Shown one piece after another: positions 1 through 12,289 of a DNA stretch of 64,000 nt; positions within the stretch are counted from its first letter, which is position 1, and each line of letters begins with the position of its first letter. The position numbers were made by a program, and so were the translations under genes. The notes under the pieces are model-generated. The model ran no database searches and had not been told where the DNA came from. It worked only from the letters and a program-made list of their open reading frames with translations. Location: contig OZ023205.1 of NCBI GenBank assembly GCA_963995525.1, positions 53,656,505 through 53,720,504 of the forward strand, in the 5' to 3' direction. Origin of the DNA: Escarpia spicata. Lineage: Eukaryota; Annelida; Polychaeta; Sabellida; Siboglinidae.

Positions 1-77
1 CAACAGTCACTAAAATCCTGATTTAAAAGTTATTCTCGATTATCATAGGTGTCAGGGTTATGTTACATTGATTACGT

Positions 78-95
78 TGTGTGTAGGTGTGTGTC

Positions 96-175
<80 letters not shown>
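78..175. repeat. (GT)n microsatellite
   Basis: An almost pure GT tract of about 75 bases with a few GC interruptions at its edges. Open frames read through it on both strands are repeat translations (CVCV, HTHT) and are not genes. Confidence 0.97.
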
Positions 176-229
176 TGCGTGTTCTCACGCGCGTGCGTTT
201 CGATTCATATACGACACTGTCTGCTTCTA

Positions 230-900
230 TTCTGATATATTGTTGGAATGTTAAATTTGCACACCATAGCAATCCACTATGGTGTTGTCACCTAATACAC
301 CTCTGTTCCCCCGATACGCCTTTTCATGCCATATTTGCGAGCTAACGTTTCTTTCCGTTTGCGGCGATGGCGACCATTATGACTAAATGACAGAGGTATT
401 CTGTGGCGGAGTGATCCACAAGAGAGACCCTACCCGGGCGTGTTGTGGATTCGATTGGGTGTCACCTATCAAATTCGACTGTTTCCTTGGCATCTTTCCT
501 GCTCGTAAGGTTAAACGTAGGTATCATTATATTGTCTTGGCGGATTGCTAAGGTGTACTTTTTATATAATCATAGTATACATCGTAGGAGTTATACGTAT
601 TTTCAGTCTAATGTATCTATGCACAGACACCACAAATCCGTCTGATTGTTCTCCAAATGAAATCTTTTGAATCGTTAATGCTGCTTCATCAATTAATTGA
701 GCTCATCCCGAATTCGGTGTTTTGATTTCCAAATATGTAATAAAATGTGAATAGAATAATGTTCGTAATCTTCGTAGGTTTAATCAAACGAAATGCGTAC
801 ATAATTTGTTTTAATGTTCGAAAAAAAGTGACTTTAACCAATATCTGGTAACTGACCAACATTTAGCCTTCAACCCACGTAATTTATTGGTGACATGTTT
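230..900. repeat. Diverged duplicate of 61,740-62,490
   Basis: Several islands match the far end of the window in the same order: the stretch around 280-440 (cctaatacacc..., gcggcgatggcgaccatta, gtggcggagtgatccaca) matches 61,795-61,935, and the stretch around 848-900 (ctgaccaacatttagcctt, ggtgacatgttt) matches about 62,432-62,485. No coding capacity is evident. It looks like another low-identity unit of local segmental duplication or an old dispersed repeat. Confidence 0.5.
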
Positions 901-1780
901 TTAATAAAGCATGGACAGTTGACAGCATCAACACATAGACACGTGCATAAACGTATTGCACATTCACGTGAAGATATGATTTTGAGAATCATTTGAATTA
1001 ATTCCTGGGAAAGAATAAAATAAAATAATAGATTGTGTGATTAATTTACCAAACGTATATTCAAACATATCTTGTCGAAGTGGATACAAGGTAGTTTTAA
1101 CTTTATTGCCAAATTTGTTGGAAATGAGACGAGTAAGTCGAATTGATGAGGTACTTTTAAAGGGACGTAGTCCGTTCGTCTACCCGAAATTAGCTAGCGC
1201 AGAAATGTCTAACTGAAAGTCTGCTGTCGGGAACTTGGAAAGTGAGCATCACTGAACATCAAAGAGTATAGCAGTTAACTCAGCCCGATCTTATTGTCAA
1301 TCAAGCCTGTTTTTAACGTGGATGTCTTGTTTATTATTTGAACATGCACATGTGGTCCTTCCTTCAAATAACGACCGTTGTTACTTTGGCATTGGAACAT
1401 TGGCGTATCTTAATCGTGGAGAATTGTTGGTACAGAAAAGATTACAAAACAAGTGGAATATTGATCGATAAGTATCATTCTTACCTTAATATTATTCTTA
1501 CAGTAACATTAGACATATATTAATAACAGTTGTGCTTAAAGTTAGTTAGTTAAAGTATTTTAGAACACTTTAACCTCGTGAGTGATAACAGTGATAACAG
1601 GGTAACTTAGCCTTCGATAAGTTTGTAAACAAGATTTGACAAACCTGATTATGTGGTAGAATATATAGGAGATAAAGTAACAAACATAAAACTACTTACA
1701 TAAGATACTATCTGTGTAATCCAGTACCTGCTAGATAATTTGATTATTTAGCATATTTGTTAAAATTAAGCAAGGGCGAT
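900..1780. other. No gene recognised
   Basis: AT-rich sequence with only short open frames lacking recognisable domains. I see no RNA gene, splice-site pair or repeat structure here. Confidence 0.5.
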
Positions 1781-2205
1781 AGTTAAGTTGAGAGATATTG
1801 TGAAGGGGGTGGATATGTGAATTTGCAAGGAGACAGGTCGAATAGAGAGTGACGACAGGGAGAGAGTTTGTAATACCGTGAGACTGAAGGAGTAGAGTGG
1901 TGGCAAGAAGACCAAGGAAAGAGACTGAGAGGACAGAATGTGATTGGAGGCGAAGAAATTAGGGAATCGACGACAGAAAACGTGACAGGCGTGAAGGTGA
2001 CAGGAGAGAAAGTTACCGTAGAGAAGGAGGGATGGAAAATGGGACGGGAGAGGAGAGAAGAAAAAATGTGATGGGAGGAAAAATGAAGGGACGAAAGGAA
2101 GTGAGAGTTAATGTGACAGAAGAGAAGTCAATAAAAAGGACGACGACAGGAGGACAGGTGACAAAAAGAAAAGCGACAGGTCAGAGTGGACCGGAAGAGT
2201 ATTTA

Positions 2206-2268
2206 ACAAGATTTAACAAGATTGCCACCCAGACAATTAACTCTAGGTGACAGGTGGACAAGGAAGCC
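2206..2268 (-). mobile_element. Short CR1-like 3'-end fragment inside the CR1-like copy
   Basis: The atttaacaag repeats followed by attgccacccagacaattaactctagg are the reverse complement of the family's own 3' terminus, embedded in the opposite orientation within the 5' half of the element. This is a nested 3'-end insertion or a rearrangement scar. Confidence 0.6.
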
Positions 2269-2879
2269 CTGTGAGATGGCCTGCATCTAAGTGGAAAGGG
2301 GCAGCAGTTTTCTCAGAGAACCTGCTGCGATCTGTTGACAGTGGGACAGGTTGCATCTATTTAAACTATATTCGCAGGGGGAGTCACAGAGAAACCTGAC
2401 ATTGGAGGCATAGATAAAGACAGCACAAATAAATCAGCAAGGAACAGTCTTGAACACTGTTCTGAAGCTGGATATAAATGTGTTTGTTTAAATGCAAGGA
2501 GTATAGTAAACAAAAGAATTTAACTAAGCATTATCTACCCTCAAATAATAGGTGTAAACGAATCATGGGCCACCACCGATATAACAGAAGGCGAATTGGG
2601 ACTAACAGTTTATGTAATGTTTAGGAAAGACAGAATAGGAAGAAGGGGAGGTTGAGTTATTTTATACATCAACAAAATTATCCAGGCTTCTCACATATAA
2701 TTAGTAAGAGAAGCAGATTGCGAATAAGTTGTTTGGTGTATCACAGTTACAGAAAACTTAACTTTAACGATTGGGTTAGTTTATCTTAGTCCAAACATAA
2801 GCATAGAAGAGAATGAAAAAGTACAAAACGCTATAAGGGAAGTGAAGAAACGGGACTGTATTATTATGGGGGATTTTAT

Positions 2880-3305
2880 CCATGGGCATATACAATGGAA
2901 AACACAGAGTGTAGGCAGTGAGGACCACGGGTTTTAGTTTTAGTACACGATAGTTTCCTTTCTCAATATGTGCTAGAACAAACCAGGTGTGAGAAAGTGT
3001 TAGACAAAGTTTTGCCCTCATAGAAAGAATTAGTGAGCCACTGGGGAAATTTGATCACAACCACAAACATTTTACCATCAAAGTAAAATGGGCATATACA
3101 ATGGAAAACACAGAGTGTGGGCAGTGAGGACCACGGGTTTTAGTTTTAGTACACGATAGTTTCCTTTCTCAATATGTGCTAGAACAAACCAGGTGTGAGA
3201 AAGTGTTAGACAAAGTTTTGCCCTCACAGAAAGAATTAGTTGCCAATATATGTGAGCCACTGGGGAAATTTGATCACAACCACAAACATTTTACCATCAA
3301 AGTAA
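2880..3305 (+). repeat. Internal tandem duplication of about 206 bp
   Basis: The segment beginning gggcatatacaatggaaaac at about 2,883 is repeated from about 3,089, both copies running through the same endonuclease-region sequence to tttaccatcaaagtaaaa. The second copy retains about 15 bases (ttgccaatatatgtg) absent from the first. It lies inside the degenerate CR1-like copy. Confidence 0.85.
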
Positions 3306-5402
3306 AATCAGTAAGGAATACTAAAAAGCAGTACAGGAGACATTTTCACAAAGGAAGATAGAAGGGCCTGAGGAAATATTTAGCAAAGATACACTGGAAT
3401 AACACACTGAAGAATAAGACAGCAACGTATTGCTGGAATATCTTAGTGTAAAATTGAGTGCATCGTTGATAAATTGGTTCCCTTAAAAACGGTCCAAAAA
3501 GAAACACTTATCGAAAGAAGCCATTAGAATATTTAAGTACAACCAAACTATATAGAAGTAATATAGACGCACTGGAAATGATGAAGACTACACAATAAAA
3601 AAGCACTTAACCAAGCTACATCTGAAATTAGAAATTCAAAGAGAAGCTGGGAAAAAAAATTAGCTTGTAATATAAAACATGACAGGAAGAGTTTTTATGC
3701 GTATTTTCGAAGCAATCCGAAAGTTCAGGTTCAGGTCCGTCCTTGAGAAGAAAGTGCTGGAAATATAATATAATAAATCACCAGTTTATCATTAGAAAAG
3801 GGAGTGGTTCCTTTTGAAATTAAAGAAGCCAACATGATACCGTTATTTAAACAAATTTCGAGAAACAAGTCAGAGAACTATAGACCATTGAATTTAACAT
3901 CGGTGATTTTGAAATTATTAGAAAGACTAACTAAAGATCAAATGGTGGATTTTCTTGCTAAACATACCTTGATAAACCCATCTCAACACGGCTTTCTAAA
4001 TTCGAGGTCAAGCTTTTTTTGGAAGATATCACTAGGTAGGTAGACGAGGGATCACAAGTATATATCATCTACTTAGATTTTTTAAAAGCTTTCGACAAAG
4101 TGCCACATCAGAGATTTCTGCTTAAACTAAAGGCATAGGAAATGGTATAATTAACTGGATAGAAAAATGGCTGATTGACAGAAAACAACGGGTAGTAGTT
4201 GATGGTGAGGCTTCAAACTGAAAGTCAGTTTTGAGTCGGGTACCACAGGGATCAGTACTGGCACCTATATTATTCTTAATATATATCAACAATTTGGGCG
4301 ATGATATAACAAGTAAGGTTTTGATGATGATATAAAAATGTTTATAAGAATTAAAAGTAACGGAGATAGACAGCATTTAGAAGATGATCTTGACAGGTTG
4401 ATCAAATGATCTGAAAAGTGACAAACGTTGTTCAATTTTGGGAAATGTAAATGCCTCCACACAGGATATGGGAACTAATACACAACGGGGGTTCTTTACT
4501 AAGTACTACTGTAAAAGAAAAGGACTTAAGTTTAACCATTAGTGCTGATATGAAGGTTTCAGAGCAGTGCTGAATTGCAGCTTCAAAAGAAAATATAATC
4601 CTTGGATTAATTAGGCAAAATATAGCGTATAGGGAAAACGAATATTATTACCCCAGTACAAAACAATAACTAGGCCTCTTTTAGAAAAATGTATACAAGC
4701 GTGAGTGCCATATCGCAAAAACGACATAGATATGCTAGAAAGTGTACAGAGGAGAGCGACTAAAATGATACCAAAACTGAAAGGTCTTAGTTATGAAATA
4801 CGCCTAAAAGAATGTGGTTAAAGTTTAACAACACTAGAGACCAGGAAATTGAGAGCAGATCAGACAGAAGTGATTAAAATATTGAATGCTTATGAAAATA
4901 TTGATAAAGATATTTTTTCTCAGTTCCAAAAGATAGACGAACTGGAGTACATGAAGTTACATTAGTAAGGGAGCAGTGAAGATTATATATAAGAATGTTC
5001 TCATTTTCACAAATGACTGTAAAAGAATGGAACAGATTATGTGCTGATTGTGTGGGTGCTAGTAGCGTGAATATGTTTAAAATTAAAATCGACACATAGG
5101 GCGGGATACACGTAGATAAAAGGGTTGGACTCTAAACCAAAGGGTTTCCTTGTCCACCTGCTATCTAGAGTTAATTCTCTGGGTGGCAGTCTTGTTAAAT
5201 CTTGTTTACTAAACACAATTTGGCTGGCAGTATACCTTCAAAATAGTTAGTGTAGTCTTAAGAGCATTATACTAATTAAAGCATGAACAACTAGGAACAC
5301 ACAAAGTTGCGATGAGTGAGTCTGAGTGTTCTGCAAATGAAATTTTGTAAATCGTTACCAGAGTAGCTGTATTTCAAAACTTGACCTTTGTTGCATATGC
5401 AG

Positions 5403-5588
5403 ACTGTTACGGCATGCTCAAATGGCGGACCTTCTCCGACCCGGATGTGGAAGTGTGTTGCGACGGGAAGCTCTACACGAAATCTCCAACACTCGACTGT
5501 TGCGGTGAATGTTTTTATCTACAACCCGGAAACGACCATCTGCCAATCAGACTCTCATCGTTTAGTTACAAGACGCCCCTCTCAATGA
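5403..5588 (+). pseudogene. Galaxin-like exon, frameshifted
   Basis: An acceptor (ttgcatatgcag) precedes an exon whose first frame reads a galaxin repeat (EVCCDGKLY, TLDCC). The second half (IYNPETTICQ, then a TGA at 5,586-5,588) is in a different frame, with the shift near 5,500. The paired-cysteine pattern and the NPET...C tail match the minus-strand exons at 21.7, 48.7, 55.3 and 56.9 kb, so this is a paralogue in inverted orientation. Galaxins are secreted, cysteine-rich proteins linked to calcified or extracellular matrices; that role is family knowledge only. Confidence 0.75.
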
Positions 5589-6138
5589 AGACGCTCGCAT
5601 ATTGTAAACACGTATCATTTATATTTATCGAAATATCACATCACATATATTTATAGTTTGCATCAACACTCCTACGCCATGTATTGTTCGATTGGTTGGC
5701 TGGGGTGTTAATGAGAATATGATGCTCTTGCTGTTGTTGATGGATATCTTGTTGTTGTTGATGGTGGTGGTGGTTTTTGAATATTTTGTTCGAATCCTTT
5801 TTTGCGAACCACTTCACGACGGTTCACGACCCCCCTTCACGCTCGAACCATAACCTTTTTCCTAGCTAAGCCAAATATTTGGCTATCAATGATTACCGTA
5901 AACCGTTCCGAGAATTATGCACATAATTGTCGATTGTAAATTTCGGACAGGGTTCGGAACTAAACCCCCTTGTATAAGCCCCTCCAAAATAAACCTTCTG
6001 CATGAACAAAATGTACAAACATCTTAATAGTCATGATGTTTAAAGATATATGTTTTGGATATGGGTACAGACAGGTTAACATCACCAAACGTTTTTATCT
6101 GCTGCTTTTCGTTACTTATAATGTCCATGTTGATTGAT

Positions 6139-6872
6139 ATTGTGGATAGGTGAACGGGATGTAGATCTGCATGTAGTTATTGACGGAAAGACTGTAGTTA
6201 TTGACGGAAAGACCATTAAACAAGTGAACAGCTTTGTATACCTGGGCGGTACAGTGTGTGAGGATGGAAGGAGTAGTAAAGAAATACAGAGGAGGGCGCA
6301 AGCAGGAGCAGCAGCATGGAAGAGGGTAGAAGGCATCATGTGGGACAGAAAACTGAAGAAACAACTGAAAGAAAAAGTGTTAGAAGCCTGCGTTGTACCA
6401 GCATGTATATATGGGTTGGGAAAACTGCTACTGACAGAGAGACAGGAGGAGAAACTACTACAGGTGGCAGAAAACAACTGGGTCAGAAGAATATGTAGAG
6501 TAACACGAGATGATAGAAGGACGATGAAGGAATTGAGAGAGGAGATTGGAATGAAAAAACACCTAAAAAGGAAGGTAGCCGGCAACAGAATGAGACGGGC
6601 GGGAAATGTACATAGAATGGGTGAAGACAGACTGGCGAAAAGAGCGTGGAAAGTAGAAGAGGATGGCAGACGAAGGAGAGGAAGACCAAGGCTGAGATGG
6701 AACGACAGCATAAAACGAGACCTGGGGAGGGCTGGCGTGAACAGCCATGAATGGATGGCAATTGCGGACGAGAGAGAGAAAGGTGGAATGAACTGACAAG
6801 AAAAGTAGAATAAGCTACCAAGTGACGTGGACCCCACCATGCAAGGGAGCAAGGGGAAGAAGAAGAAGAAGA
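6139..6872 (+). mobile_element. RTE-like non-LTR retrotransposon, 5'-truncated
   Basis: The frame from about 6,134 to 6,796 encodes the C-terminal part of an RTE-type reverse transcriptase: FVYLGGTVCEDG, the RRAQAGAAAW block, VVPACIYG and the tail RRRRGRPRLRWND. It ends in a (gaa)n tail. The flanks ataatgtccat(g/a)ttgatat(t/c)g at 6,118-6,138 and 6,873-6,893 form a 21-bp target duplication with two mismatches. Block B at about 22,141 has the empty site, so insertion was into block A alone. The frame is open but lacks the endonuclease and the catalytic RT core. Confidence 0.85.
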
Positions 6873-6930
6873 ATAATGTCCATATTGATATCGACCTAAT
6901 AGACAATGTTTAACCCAGCTCAACAAGCAG

Positions 6931-7262
6931 TTGGGGGCGCAGTGGTCGAGCGGCTAGAATGTTGGAATGTCGTTCACGGGAACCGGGGTTCGAATTCTGG
7001 TGACGGCCTGGCGATCTGATACTGGTTCGGCAACCGTGTCGAAACTTCGTTCACCCTACGTTGCTTCTGTCTTTCGGAAGTGACGCTATAAACCGTCGGT
7101 GCTTTTTATCTGGTGTCCGTGCCAGCCGAAGAAATAGATCCCGCACAAGAAAAACTATGTTGTGGCTTCACGGAGCCTTAGCCTTCGCACCTCTGAGATC
7201 CACTAAGAAACGCAACGTTGAAGTATCCACATATGCATATCGGCTTCCTTTTATTTTTCGTT
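6931..7262 (+). mobile_element. tRNA-derived SINE, block A copy
   Basis: The head ggcgcagtggtcgagcggct resembles a tRNA A box and ggttcgaattc a B box, giving an internal RNA polymerase III promoter. A non-tRNA body follows (ttcgttcaccctacgttgct...). The same element sits at the equivalent place in block B (22,198-22,520), so it predates the duplication. No protein is encoded. Confidence 0.75.
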
Positions 7263-8100
7263 AGTAGTGTGTCAATGTACTCATTCCCTAATATTAATTG
7301 AACACACATCCTACACTAGTATTTTTATTACTAATAATTTCAAAAAATAAGTATTCATCATTATTGCAGTTAAGAGGCCAAGTGAAGTAGAATCCAAACT
7401 TCCTTTTATGGTGTACATAGTAATTCAATAAAGTTACCTGCATAATTAATGTTAATGCAATTTGCTATTTCATGGCCAAATGCTATTTGAAGTGAACTTG
7501 TGGAGTTTCTCAGCGGCTACTTAGTGAGAAGTGGCGTTAAATGATTTAGTGCACTGACATGTATGTTTACTTATTGACTAGCGCAATGTGTAAGGCAAAC
7601 ATCAACAATAATAGCAGTCATATCGTTCCAACTATGCCCAATATCACTCCACTGCCAGATGTACGACGACATCCCATGAACCGTGATATTCAAACAAGTA
7701 CCTGAACACAACAGTATCTGGAAGTTTTCGAGGAATACATCAATATTGGAAAGAGAAGCTGCGTTTAATGCAACATAGCAAGAGTACTGTTTGGTTTGTG
7801 TTGTCTCCTGTTCGTTGTATGTAGCTGTGACGGCTGGTTTTCTGCAAGAAAAGGTACGTCATTGAAATGCAAATGCCGATCATTGTTCATTCCACATAAC
7901 TCCAGTAGTAAAGTAATATCGATGTGACCAATATTAAAGGCAATGGTTAATATAATAATGTCATATCAGTTAAAATAGTAGTCAAAATATCCTATTTTAA
8001 CAGTTATCCCCTCCTCTTATTATCGCAGGAGTGATTAAGTTTATATGTATGTGCCGTGTGTGAGTGCGGCAGTGTGCGGTTGTGCGTGATTGGTGAGTAT

Positions 8101-8372
8101 ATATCTGTGTGTCTGTGTGTCTGTGTGTCTGTGTGTCTGTGTGTCTGTGTGTCTGTGTGTCTGTGTGTCTGTGTGTCTGTGTGTCTGTGTGTCTGTGTGT
8201 CTGTGTGTCTGTGTGTCTGTGCGTCTGTGCGTGTGTGCGTCTGTGTGTCTGCGTACGTGTGTGTGTGCATGTGCGTGTGCGTAGGCGTGTGCCTGTGCGT
8301 GTGCGCGTGCGTGCGCGAGCGCGTCCACGAGTGTGTGTGTGTGTGTGTGTGTGTGCGTGCGTGTGTGTGTGT

Positions 8373-8413
<41 letters not shown>

Positions 8414-8425
8414 TGTGTGTGTGTA
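8101..8425. repeat. (GTCT)n / (GT)n compound microsatellite in galaxin intron
   Basis: About 120 bases of gtgtgtct repeats followed by imperfect GT/GC dinucleotides. It lies in the intron between galaxin exons 1 and 2 of block A; block B has a much shorter GT/GC tract at 23,355-23,430. Open frames across it are repeat artefacts. Confidence 0.95.
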
Positions 8426-8844
8426 GCATTGCTAAGTTCTGCCTCACACAATAGCCAACATCGAAGCCTTCTTGTTTATCTAATTACAATTTATATAATA
8501 CATCAGGTGTGCAATGTTTGCCTTTTCACAATTTAAAATACCTTTCAAACCTTTTACAGATTATGGAATAGTAATAAAATCTTGCCAGATTTTCTTTTCA
8601 GAATGCAACGGAACGCCGTACAACAGTTTCACTCATTTCTGCTGTTCTGACGAAGTCTTCGAGATGACGGGATTCAACGACTGCTGCATGGGCGAGGTGT
8701 ACGATAAAAGAGACGCGTTCTGCTGGATCGGACTTCGCCTGACAACCTACACAGAAAGTAGGTTTCTGAAGAGTCTTGAGACAGTTCGCTACTAAATTAT
8801 ATGTACGTTTAAAATAGGGACGTGTTTTAATTATGGTGTAGGGG

Positions 8845-8910
8845 CGTGTGTGTATGTGTGTGTGCGTGTGCGTGTGCGTGTGCGTGTGCGTGTGCGTGTG
8901 TGTGTGTGTG
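8845..8910. repeat. (GTGTGC)n microsatellite
   Basis: A short run of gtgtgc and gt units in the intron between galaxin exons 2 and 3 of block A. A shorter equivalent lies at 23,842-23,880 in block B. Confidence 0.9.
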
Positions 8911-10439
8911 CCACTCCCGATTTTAGATTTGTTAAACTGTCTCGAACGCCACCTTCTGTTGATCGCCGATTGGCTGCAGGTTCAAAATGGCGCCTTACCG
9001 AAAAAACTGGGACTATTCCCAAATCTCACCGAAACAATAATTTTACCATGAATGGGCCTTGCTGACTGATCTGGAGAGGACGATTACGCGACCCCTTGTG
9101 GTGGTGGTTGTGGTCGTAGTAAAATCTGCCTAAAATTAGATACGACACCACAGAAAGCTGATGTGTCGTACGTAACCAACATAGTCATCTTACAAAAAAG
9201 TTAAAACCGTAGCTAGTATAGGAAATTAATCCGCGAATACCGTTATTTGTTAAGGAGTGTGCAAACACGATCGATTTGTATTGAGGCTATTATATTCGCG
9301 TGCCACATGTTAATGCATACATGCATTAACATTTGTCTATATATTATATGTCACACTTAGTAATGTAACTTAATATTCATTTAATTATGTTCACAGAATG
9401 TAACGGCAAGCCTTATCACTACCGGCTATCGAAGTGTTGCGGCGGGAAGATAATGCCAATCTGGGATCCACCAATGGAATGCTGTGTTGGGGAAATCATT
9501 GACACGTCAAAATACGCCTGCCAAGCAGGCCAGGTTGTGCCGTTGTGAACAGGAAGGTTGTCCACATGGACGATCCTAACATCTTTTATATTACAATAAT
9601 CATGCGGACGATGTTGTAGTGCATACACCTAATGTGCATTACAGTTCCGTAAAGTCGTGCATTTTATTTTGTAATAATAATTAATTAATTAATAATAATA
9701 ATAATTTATTGCCCGAAGGAATTCTCTTTGTTGTTAGAGCTGAACATAACTGAGCACAAATTAAGCAAAGAAAACATACCATATACATAAACACTTCACA
9801 TATAGTATCATTGGTGTCACACAGCACCAATGGCAAGATTCAAAACTATATCCCCAAAAAATGACAGGATCACAGACAATGAAATGTTTGGTGTTTACTC
9901 GTCTTGAAAAATTATCATAGCATGTGGCAGGGTTTTCCTGTGCCTCTCTGCCCTTGTCATTATCGTTCGTAATCTTTTGCTTGATGCGATGTTCCTTGAA
10001 TTTGATATAACGTTTTTTCTTGATATCTTTGTAACTAGTTAACATTAAACAACTATAACTGTTTTAATAATACAGAAATTCATTTATAATGAGTTGTCTG
10101 AATTTCAGATTACCTTTTTTCCTTGAAGGTACACATCATAATACCGAACTTCCGGAGAATAATGACGATTTGCTGAATCTCTTCTTTTGTCACAGTCAAC
10201 TGGTGATATTATGTCTCCTTTTTACTTTGGACCAGTCAACAGTCATGTATGGAAATTATGAGGTGTGCTACAAAGTTCTTATTGCACAATGACATACACG
10301 ATAAAAACCTAGAGAAGCCACCCTACGTTAACGTCAAAACCATTGTCAACTAATCAACCATTTATCATTTTCGAACACCCGTAGTAAAGTTGTTGTAAGA
10401 ATTAGTCACGCTTCGTGTACTGAATAACTTACAATAATT

Positions 10440-10565
10440 ATAAACATTTCTGACATACACGATCACACGTGTGTATGTGTGTGCGCGCGTGCGTGTGTAT
10501 GTGCGTGCGTGCGTGCATGCATGTGTACATGTGTGTATGTGTGTGCGTTAGACTGCGTGTGTGCA
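10440..10565. repeat. Interrupted GT/GC microsatellite
   Basis: Imperfect gtgtatgtgtgc units at the position where block B carries an expanded, nearly perfect GT tract (25,328-25,560). Non-coding. Confidence 0.85.
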
Positions 10566-11144
10566 TGTTCACGTCCGTATGATGTGTGACAACAGTTATC
10601 TGTTGTGTTTGCAGCTCATTCTCGTTCAGTTTATGTGAGTGTGAAGAGGCCTACATATCAATTGGCACCTTGTCTATATGTAGTAGAAACATTTAATACC
10701 CTATGTCACATCATTCTCTTCCCCATTGATGACCACATGTTGCACAGGATGAAGCAGATCCATTTGTCAATTCGTATGCAAATTGCACATAAAACAGTTG
10801 CGCCAAACATCGTTGCACTCAACACAACACATTATCTATTTTAATTTCAAGACCAGGCTTCGTTTTGCATATTTTTCGAAAGATAATCAACTCCATTGTC
10901 CTTGTCTACGACGGCAATAATCTGGCCGGAGTGAAATTCATACTTTGTCGCGTCCATCACTTGACCGTTAGAACACTCTTTTGTCGTGTCCCAGGCCGGC
11001 CTCAACTCGTCTCCTCAACACCTCTCGTACTTCATAGCCGTTGAAATATGTGGATATACGTGAACATCGGTTTTTAATCGATTGTGAAGACTTTAATTAA
11101 AATAACAAAGCATACGTTTTTGTTTATACAATGTAACATATCAA

Positions 11145-11400
11145 GATCACCACCACACATCACAATCACTAATATTACAATTACCAATGCCACTACCATC
11201 GTCAACAGCATCATCATCACCAACACCGCCATCATTATCACCATCACTACCACCATCACCACACCTACCACAACCATCAAACATCACTATCACCACCAAC
11301 AACACTATCATAACCATAATCACTGCCACCAGTAACACCACCACAACGTAGACCACCACCATAACACCATCACAACCATCATCATCACCAACAATACGAA
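11145..11400. repeat. Low-complexity (CAC/CAT/ATC)n tract
   Basis: Degenerate trinucleotide-like repeats (caccatcacc, catcatcacc) in the intron of the minus-strand galaxin gene; block B has the equivalent at about 42,610-42,920. The Thr/Ile-rich and Val/Met-rich open frames over it are artefacts. Confidence 0.85.
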
Positions 11401-11643
11401 TCACACCTTACCTTACTGCAACAAAACTCATCCAAGACAGTCGTCCCTGGCAGTGTAAGTTATTGAAACAAACGTGAAGTACCACAACATGATGAACACA
11501 TAAAACTTGCTTCTCATATAACTTATCAGACGAAACCCAAGCCAGCAGAACGCGTTTCTTGTATCGTACAACAAGCCCAAGCAACAGTCGTTGAATCCCG
11601 TCTTCTCCTATAGTGCGTCAGAACAGCAGAAATGAATATATTT

Positions 11644-11723
11644 CTTAACAAGATTGCCACCCAGAGAATTAACTCTAGGTAGCAGGTGGACAAGGAAGCC
11701 CTTGGCTTATCGAGAGTCTTGTA
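11644..11723 (-). mobile_element. CR1-like 3'-end fragment inside a galaxin exon
   Basis: About 80 bases (aacaagattgccacccagag ... cttatcgagagtc) equal the 3' terminus of the CR1-like family. They split the galaxin codons that read contiguously as PYKKYTHFCC in block B (about 43,190). The fragment has only the last 80 bases of the element, typical of extreme 5' truncation during target-primed integration. Confidence 0.8.
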
Positions 11724-12289
11724 GGGCATTCCGGCAAATCTTAAAGGCAAAATCGATATAATAGGTAACGGTCAATTACACTTTTACATGGTTGCGTGAA
11801 TGACAATGTTTACATGGCATGATTGTAAAAACTTGCAAGAAAATAAACGCCAGCCTAGATGCATGGAAATACGGAGATACGAAGTAAAAAAATTGCCCGA
11901 TATTGAAGTCAGAATTTAAATATTGGCTACATATTTGATCCTTCATCAGTCTCATTGCATCGTTGTCTAGTTGGTGGCACAATGTGAAAGAGAAGATGGT
12001 TGTAAGGTGTGACAAAGCATAAAAGTATGTTATCCAATGACGCCAACGCTATGGTCCCACCGTGAACGTATGCGAGGTAATACTGTTTTATCAGTGGATT
12101 TACACAAAATACTCTGAAAAATCATGCCCTTAAAGAAACGTATTTGTTTATTCAATAAACACTTACTGAATAGCATGTGTGCGTACGTACACATAATTTT
12201 CAATTAAATATTATATTTACAAATAAATACTTCGCATTATATTTTTTTGCAACAATTCTAGTCCCCAATTCAATCAGACAACCCATCAG

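Larger units (their letters stand above)
1780..5210 (+). mobile_element. CR1-like non-LTR retrotransposon, degenerate copy
   Basis: A decayed plus-strand copy of the same family as the minus-strand element at 17.6-20.6 kb. Landmarks in order: a purine-rich charged 5' ORF1 region (1,800-2,210); the end of the SGNH-hydrolase ORF1 around 2,270-2,370; an endonuclease remnant near 2,480-2,900 (NARSIVNK-like); reverse transcriptase blocks around 3,800-4,320; and the thumb/C-terminal region at 4,600-5,090. The 3' end near 5,207 has the family terminus (wording like gttaattctctgggtggca followed by cttgttaaatcttg). Stops and frameshifts are frequent, so it is non-coding. Confidence 0.85.
7775..9548 (+). 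pseudogene. Galaxin-like three-exon gene, block A copy (start codon lost)
   Basis: Exons at 7,775-7,853, 8,602-8,757 and 9,397-9,548 align base for base with the intact block B gene. Exon 1 would encode the signal peptide but begins ATA instead of ATG. Exon 2 (ECNGTPY, HFCCSD, NDCCMGEVYD) and exon 3 (CNGKPYHYR, KCCGGKI, ECCVGEIID, stop TGA) are open, and all splice boundaries are phase 1. Everything except the initiation codon looks functional, so either this copy is freshly dead or it starts from an unseen upstream exon. Confidence 0.75.
10847..11745 (-). pseudogene. Galaxin-like gene remnant, block A (unoccupied Polinton target)
   Basis: The downstream exon (about 11,060-10,847) reads KYERC followed by a TGA, then WDTTKEC, NGQVMDATKYE and an open tail to a stop at 10,847-10,849. 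The acceptor CAG seen in block B is mutated here. The upstream exon (about 11,745-11,530) reads HFCCSDA then a TAG, KTGFNDCC and ICW/AFCW-type residues, and is also split by an 80-bp retroelement fragment. The motif ccattgtccttgtctacgac at about 10,896-10,915 is the uninterrupted sequence into which the Polinton inserted in block B. Confidence 0.75.

Noticed and set aside
6112..6906. 264-residue minus-strand open frame
   Set aside because: It is the antisense shadow of the RTE-like reverse transcriptase fragment; the plus frame carries the recognisable motifs.
8004..8454. Long open frames over GT/CTGT repeats on both strands (also 49-345, 13,371-13,762, 25,263-25,740, 63,092-63,674)
   Set aside because: They are translations of microsatellites (CVCV, HTHT, RQTD, SLSL, RERE) with no non-repeat domain.
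11074..11404. Val/Met/Asp-rich minus-strand frames and Thr/Ile-rich plus frames (also 42,358-42,832)
   Set aside because: Translations of the CAC/CAT/ATC low-complexity intron tract.
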